Positions 60,157 to 64,000 of a DNA stretch of 64,000 bases are shown in pieces (positions within the stretch are counted from its first letter, which is position 1; each line of letters opens with the position of its first letter). A model generated the notes under the pieces. The model did not search any database. It was not told the DNA's origin and worked only from the letters and a program-made list of their open reading frames with translations. This DNA comes from Azorhizobium doebereinerae UFLA1-100 (GTDB lineage Bacteria > Pseudomonadota > Alphaproteobacteria > Rhizobiales > Xanthobacteraceae): positions 1 through 64,000 of the forward strand of contig NZ_AXBA01000027.1 in NCBI RefSeq assembly GCF_000473085.1, given 5' to 3'. Both the position numbers and the translations under genes were made by a program.

Positions 60157-61212
60157 CTAGGCCGCCAGCTCCATGAAGCGGGCGACGTCCTGTGCCGCGA
60201 TCTGCACCCGGCTGGCCGCTCGAAGCGCGTCGATCCCGAGCAGGCGGAGATCCTCGTTGAAGTCGCCGAGCCGTGGCGAGATCACGATCGCCTCGATCCC
60301 GACCTCCTGCGCCCGGTCAACCAATGTCGCCATCGCGCCATCGCCGGCCGGATCGTCGTCGCGGGCGATGTAGAGTCGGCGCAGCGTGTCCGGGAACAGG
60401 ATGGCGGAAAGATGCGCCGCCGAGAGAGCTGCGACCATCGGCATGTTTGGCAGGACGCATCGGAGCGACAGTATCGTCTCGATACCTTCGCCGGCCGCCA
60501 TGACCTCGCCCGCCACGCCAAATCGAACGGCGTGACCGAGAAGATCGCCCATCGCCCGTCTCGGCGTGTCGATCGGCGCCTTGCCGAGTGTCGCCTCGGT
60601 GAAGCCGCCGGGGTCGAGCCAAGTGCGATGCGCGCCGGTCAGATGGCCGGAAAGATCGGTGACGGCGGCCATCATCGCCGGCCAGGTCTCGGTCGGGCTG
60701 TGATCGTCTGGCCGATAGTAACAGCGCGGGTGGAAACGCAGGCTTCCGGTTCCGTGCAAAAACGTAATGCCGCGATTACGGAGATACGCTTCTACGAGAG
60801 TGCGTTCGATCGGCTGCGACATGGCGAACAGTCGCCGTGCCGCTTCCGGCGATCCGGTTTGAGCGCTGGGCGTTCGCAATCGGGGACGATCCGGCTCAGG
60901 CTCCGAGTGCGGCAGGCTGAGGAATGAACGTGCCTCATCGGCAACGTCCTTGAAGTCGACCAGGCCGCAGCTTTCCCGGATCACGTCGAGCAGGTCGCCA
61001 TGTTCGCCCGTGGCCGCGTCGGTCCATTTGCCGGCGGGGCCTTTCACCGACTCCTTGAGCCGCACGAACATCGAGCGGCCCGGCGTATTGCGCACATCGC
61101 CCACCAGCCAATAGCGGCCCTCACGCCGGCCGGCGGAAAGATAGTGCCGGCAGACCGTCTCGGCGTCGCGCGCGAGTCGATTGGTCAGGTCCGAAGCGTC
61201 GTGGCGGGCCAT
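60157..61212 (-). CDS. Toprim-domain primase-like protein
   Basis: From ATG 61212 the 351-residue protein has an N-terminal zinc-finger/primase-like part of the kind named DUF7146 (YWLVGDVRNTPGRSMFVRLK). A C-terminal Toprim fold follows (GEGIETILSL with the conserved Glu, then RDDDPAGDGA with the Asp motif). Such proteins are plasmid/ICE primases or DNA-processing enzymes. It overlaps the helicase gene by 3-4 bases, so they likely act together on transferred or replicating DNA. Confidence 0.82.
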   Translation of the reverse strand: MARHDASDLTNRLARDAETVCRHYLSAGRREGRYWLVGDVRNTPGRSMFVRLKESVKGPAGKWTDAATGEHGDLLDVIRESCGLVDFKDVADEARSFLSLPHSEPEPDRPRLRTPSAQTGSPEAARRLFAMSQPIERTLVEAYLRNRGITFLHGTGSLRFHPRCYYRPDDHSPTETWPAMMAAVTDLSGHLTGAHRTWLDPGGFTEATLGKAPIDTPRRAMGDLLGHAVRFGVAGEVMAAGEGIETILSLRCVLPNMPMVAALSAAHLSAILFPDTLRRLYIARDDDPAGDGAMATLVDRAQEVGIEAIVISPRLGDFNEDLRLLGIDALRAASRVQIAAQDVARFMELAA

Positions 61213-64000
61213 CACGCCGCTTCCCGCTGGCCGATGCGCTCGACCGGATAGTGGTCGAGCACCTTCGTCAACACACCAGCGCCGGTCGCATTCGTCGGCA
61301 CGAACATGCGCAGCTTCCAGGAGATGATTTCGCTGAAGAGGCCGTAGGCGCGCAGACGGTCGCGCATGGTGTCGGCGAAGCCTGACAGCTCGATCCGGTG
61401 AGCGCCCATGACCCGCACCCGATGGAGCTGCAAGCCGTCGGCGAGGTCGAGGATGGTGCGCCCCTCGATCAGCGCCGCGAAGGCCGCATCCGGCGTCAGG
61501 GTGATCGCCCCGGTCAGCGAGGCGTTCGCCGCCCAGGCCGGCGAGACCCTGCGGCCGATGATACGTTCGCCTGCGTCGGTCTGTAGCCGATAGACGCGCG
61601 TCGACTCGTTCGGCAGGCGCTTCCAGATTGGGAGCAGCAAGCCGGCGACGATGTGGATCGTGCTGTCGGCGAACTCGGGGACCTCCGACACTTCGCGAGT
61701 CCATGCCGCCGCGAACGCCTCGCGGTCGGCCGCCTGCCAATGGCTCTCGTCCAACATCTTCAGCGATGCGTGATGGTGTTCCATCGGCCGGATCAGCCGA
61801 ACGCGGCGTTCGATCTCGCCGTCGTCGAGCATCAGGCTAGGCGCCGGGATTTGCACGGCGGCACGGCCCGAGCGCTCGTTGATCAGCAGCATGGCGCGGG
61901 GATCAGCGAGGTGATCGAGCGCCTCGTCCAGCGTCACCGGATGATCGCGCCGACGCTCGGTGATGGTGAGCAGCCGGGTCTCTGCGCCCGTCGCGGGATG
62001 GGTGTAGATCGCGCGGCGATCGGTGACGACGAAGCTCTCGGCCCGCAGTGTCTCCAAGCCGACGTCATAGACGCCGCTGGCGATGGCGTCCTCGATCTTG
62101 GCGTTGAGCAGTTGCTCGAACGCCGTGAACAGCACGCCCTGAAGCTCGATGGTGAGCGCCAGCAGGCGGTTGAGGAAGGTCGTGATCGGCGGCAACTCAT
62201 CCTTGATGCCGTTGGCGTCCATCAGTTTGAGGCCGGTGGCGTCCTCGAACATCTGGAGCGAGCAGTCTTCGATCTTGCCGCGCACGAGCAGCAGATAGAG
62301 CTGGCGCAGCGCGTCGCGAGCGTAGTGGGATTCGAGGTTGTCCTCGGGCCTGAACAATCCCTGTCCGCCGGTCTGGCGCTGACCGCGGGTGATGGCGCCC
62401 AGCGTGTCCAAGCGACGGGCGATGGTCGAGAGGAAGCGCTTCTCGGCCTTCACGTCGGTGGCGATCGGTCGGAAAAGCGGCGGCTGCGCCTGGTTGGTGC
62501 GGTTCGTCCGCCCGAGGCCCTGGATCGCGGCGTCGGCCTTCCAGCCGGGTTCGAGCAGATAGTGGACGCGCAGGCGGCGGTTCCGCGCCGACAGCTCGGC
62601 GTGGTAACTCCGGCCCGTCCCGCCCGCCTCCGAGAAGACGAGTATGCGCTTCAGGTCGTCCATGAAGGCGGCGGTCTCGGCGAGATTGGCGGAGGCGGCG
62701 CGGTTCTCGACGACGAGGCGGTCGCCCTTGCGCACCACGCGGCGCGAGCGTCCGGTCACTTCGGCCACGAGGTCCGTGCCGAAGCGCTGGACGATCTGGT
62801 CGAGCGCGCCGGGCACTGGCGGTAGCGAAGCAAGCCGCTCGATCAGCTCGTTACGACGGGCGACGGCCTCGCGGCTCTCGACCGGCTGGCCGTCGCGGAA
62901 GACGGGCCGGGAGGAGAGATTGCCCTCACTGTCGGTGAACGGCTCGTAGAGCTGCACCGGGAAGGAATGCGCCAGGTAGTCGAGAACGTACTCGCGCGGC
63001 GTGATATCGACGCGAACGTCGCTCCATTCCTCGGTCGAGATCTCGGCGAGCCTGCGTTCCATCAGCGCCTCGCCGGTCGAGACGATCTGGATGACGGCGG
63101 CGTTGCCGTCCGCCAGATCCTGATCGATCGAACGGATCAGCGTCGGCGTCTTCATCGAGGTCAGCAGGTGGCCGAAGAAGCGCTGCTTGGCGCTCTCGAA
63201 AGCCGAGCGGGCGGCCGACTTCGCCTGGGCGTTCAGCGTGCCGGTCTCGCCGGTGATGTTGGCGGCCTGCATCGCCGCATCGAGGTGATTGTGGATGATG
63301 GCGAAGGCGCCGGCATAGGCGTCGTAGATGCGCCGCTGCTCATCGCTGAGCGGGTGCTCGATCAGCTCGTATTCGACGCCGTCATAGGAGAGCGATCGGG
63401 CGGTGTAGAGCCCGAGCGACCGGAGATCGCGGGCTAGCACCTCCATGGCGGCGACGCCGCCGGCCTCGATCGCCTCGACGAACTCGCCGCGGGTGGCGAA
63501 GGGAAAATCTTCGCCGCCCCAAAGGCCGAGCCGCTGGACATAGGCGAGATTGTGGACGGTGGTCGCGCCGGTGGCCGAGACATAGACCACGCGCGCGTCG
63601 GGCAGCGCGTGCTGCAAGCGCAAGCCCGCGCGGCCCTGCTGGGAGGGCGCGACATCGCCGCGTTCGCCCTTGCCGCCGCCGGCGTTCTGCATGGCATGGC
63701 TCTCGTCGAAAATGATCACTCCGTCGAAGTCGGAGCCTAACCATTCAACGATCTGGCGGACGCGCGAAAGCTTCTCGCCGCGGTCGTCGGACCGCAGCGT
63801 AGCGTAGGTTAAAAATAGGACGCCTTCGGCGAGCCGGATCGGCTTGCCCTGAGGGAAGCGCGAGAGGGGCGTGATGAGTAGGCGCTCCATGCCGAGCGCC
63901 GACCAGTCGCGCTGGGCGTCCTCGAGGAGCTTGTCGGACTTGGAGATCCAGACCGCTCTGCGGCGACCCTTCAGCCAGTTGTCCAAGATGATGCCAGCCG
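61212..64000 (-). CDS. Strawberry-notch-like superfamily 2 helicase (N-terminus outside window)
   Basis: More than 920 residues of a large protein are visible and the frame is open to the window edge. The DExH box reads VIIFDESHAMQN. Later come ILVFSEAGGTGRSYH and the arginine finger/motif VI region GLGRTNRTNQAQ, typical of strawberry-notch-like NTPases in conjugative elements. Some bacterial members are very large and fused to methyltransferases, so the missing part may hold another domain. Its role is unknown. Confidence 0.85.
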   Translation of the reverse strand, partial: AGIILDNWLKGRRRAVWISKSDKLLEDAQRDWSALGMERLLITPLSRFPQGKPIRLAEGVLFLTYATLRSDDRGEKLSRVRQIVEWLGSDFDGVIIFDESHAMQNAGGGKGERGDVAPSQQGRAGLRLQHALPDARVVYVSATGATTVHNLAYVQRLGLWGGEDFPFATRGEFVEAIEAGGVAAMEVLARDLRSLGLYTARSLSYDGVEYELIEHPLSDEQRRIYDAYAGAFAIIHNHLDAAMQAANITGETGTLNAQAKSAARSAFESAKQRFFGHLLTSMKTPTLIRSIDQDLADGNAAVIQIVSTGEALMERRLAEISTEEWSDVRVDITPREYVLDYLAHSFPVQLYEPFTDSEGNLSSRPVFRDGQPVESREAVARRNELIERLASLPPVPGALDQIVQRFGTDLVAEVTGRSRRVVRKGDRLVVENRAASANLAETAAFMDDLKRILVFSEAGGTGRSYHAELSARNRRLRVHYLLEPGWKADAAIQGLGRTNRTNQAQPPLFRPIATDVKAEKRFLSTIARRLDTLGAITRGQRQTGGQGLFRPEDNLESHYARDALRQLYLLLVRGKIEDCSLQMFEDATGLKLMDANGIKDELPPITTFLNRLLALTIELQGVLFTAFEQLLNAKIEDAIASGVYDVGLETLRAESFVVTDRRAIYTHPATGAETRLLTITERRRDHPVTLDEALDHLADPRAMLLINERSGRAAVQIPAPSLMLDDGEIERRVRLIRPMEHHHASLKMLDESHWQAADREAFAAAWTREVSEVPEFADSTIHIVAGLLLPIWKRLPNESTRVYRLQTDAGERIIGRRVSPAWAANASLTGAITLTPDAAFAALIEGRTILDLADGLQLHRVRVMGAHRIELSGFADTMRDRLRAYGLFSEIISWKLRMFVPTNATGAGVLTKVLDHYPVERIGQREAA

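Larger units (their letters stand above)
29809..64000. mobile_element. Integrative and conjugative element (one end; the other end is outside the window)
   Basis: The region runs from the tRNA-Gly fragment to the window edge. It holds an integrase, a complete trb mating-pair set, coupling protein, MOB-type relaxase, transglycosylase, TraF, ParA, RepA with origin-like repeats, an excisionase-like gene and an excision-control module. Most genes lie on the minus strand. The family mix (VirD2-type relaxase with DUF3363, DUF2840, DUF736, DUF2493, strawberry-notch) is known from Hyphomicrobiales and other proteobacterial ICEs. Likely cargo visible so far is the Fic gene and the pentapeptide protein. 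Confidence 0.9.

Overview
The window is high-GC DNA, mostly above 65 percent GC, with tightly packed genes and many 4-base start/stop overlaps. The gene families (nasTS nitrate control, a trb-type conjugation cluster with DUF2840, DUF736 and DUF2274 genes, a strawberry-notch helicase) point to an alphaproteobacterium of the Hyphomicrobiales (Rhizobiales), perhaps a Xanthobacteraceae-like genus. The genus is inference. No rRNA gene and no complete tRNA gene is present.

Bases 1-29,800 are chromosomal. They begin with the end of an IS5-type transposase and a nucleotidyltransferase/regulator pair behind a striking heptad-repeat operator. A DUF2218 protein and a large exported protein of unknown function follow. 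Bases 5,856-19,676 are a nitrate assimilation locus: the sensor/antiterminator pair nasT-nasS, an inserted brnTA toxin-antitoxin pair, then a long operon. That operon encodes a nitrate ABC transporter, a globin, an FAD reductase, a NirA-type nitrite reductase, an Fe-S/CysJ-type flavoprotein and the nitrate reductase NasA. Its leader shows a sigma-54-like promoter, a two-hairpin NasT (ANTAR) target and an intrinsic terminator. Bases 19,800-29,400 hold regulator/target blocks: LysR with azoR and yciI, TetR with an RND efflux pump, and ArsR with an MFS transporter. Two of these have long perfect operator palindromes.

From about 29,809 to the end of the window lies one end of an integrative and conjugative element (ICE). 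It starts at a 3' fragment of tRNA-Gly(GCC) beside a tyrosine integrase. Then come a Fic protein, a LysR regulator, DUF2274, the mating-pair genes trbI-G-F-L-K-J-E-D-C-B, a CopG protein, the coupling protein TraG and a VirD2-type relaxase. A candidate oriT, a lytic transglycosylase, TraF, ParA and a RepA gene with an embedded origin-like region follow. The right part carries DUF736, DUF2493, toprim and strawberry-notch genes and runs out of the window, so the right end of the ICE is not seen.

The most interesting region is 52,410-54,508. It resembles the excision control circuit known from ICEMlSymR7A. There is a divergent XRE repressor (QseC-like) and a stand-alone DUF2285 protein (QseM-like). 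There is also a DUF6499/DUF2285 activator split over two reading frames, like FseA, which is made by +1 ribosomal frameshifting. A small excisionase (RdfS-like) heads the downstream conjugation/replication genes. A second notable observation is a pair of stem-loop elements at 57,052-57,103 and 59,952-60,014. Their stems differ by compensatory base-pair changes, which suggests a conserved structured element of unknown role.
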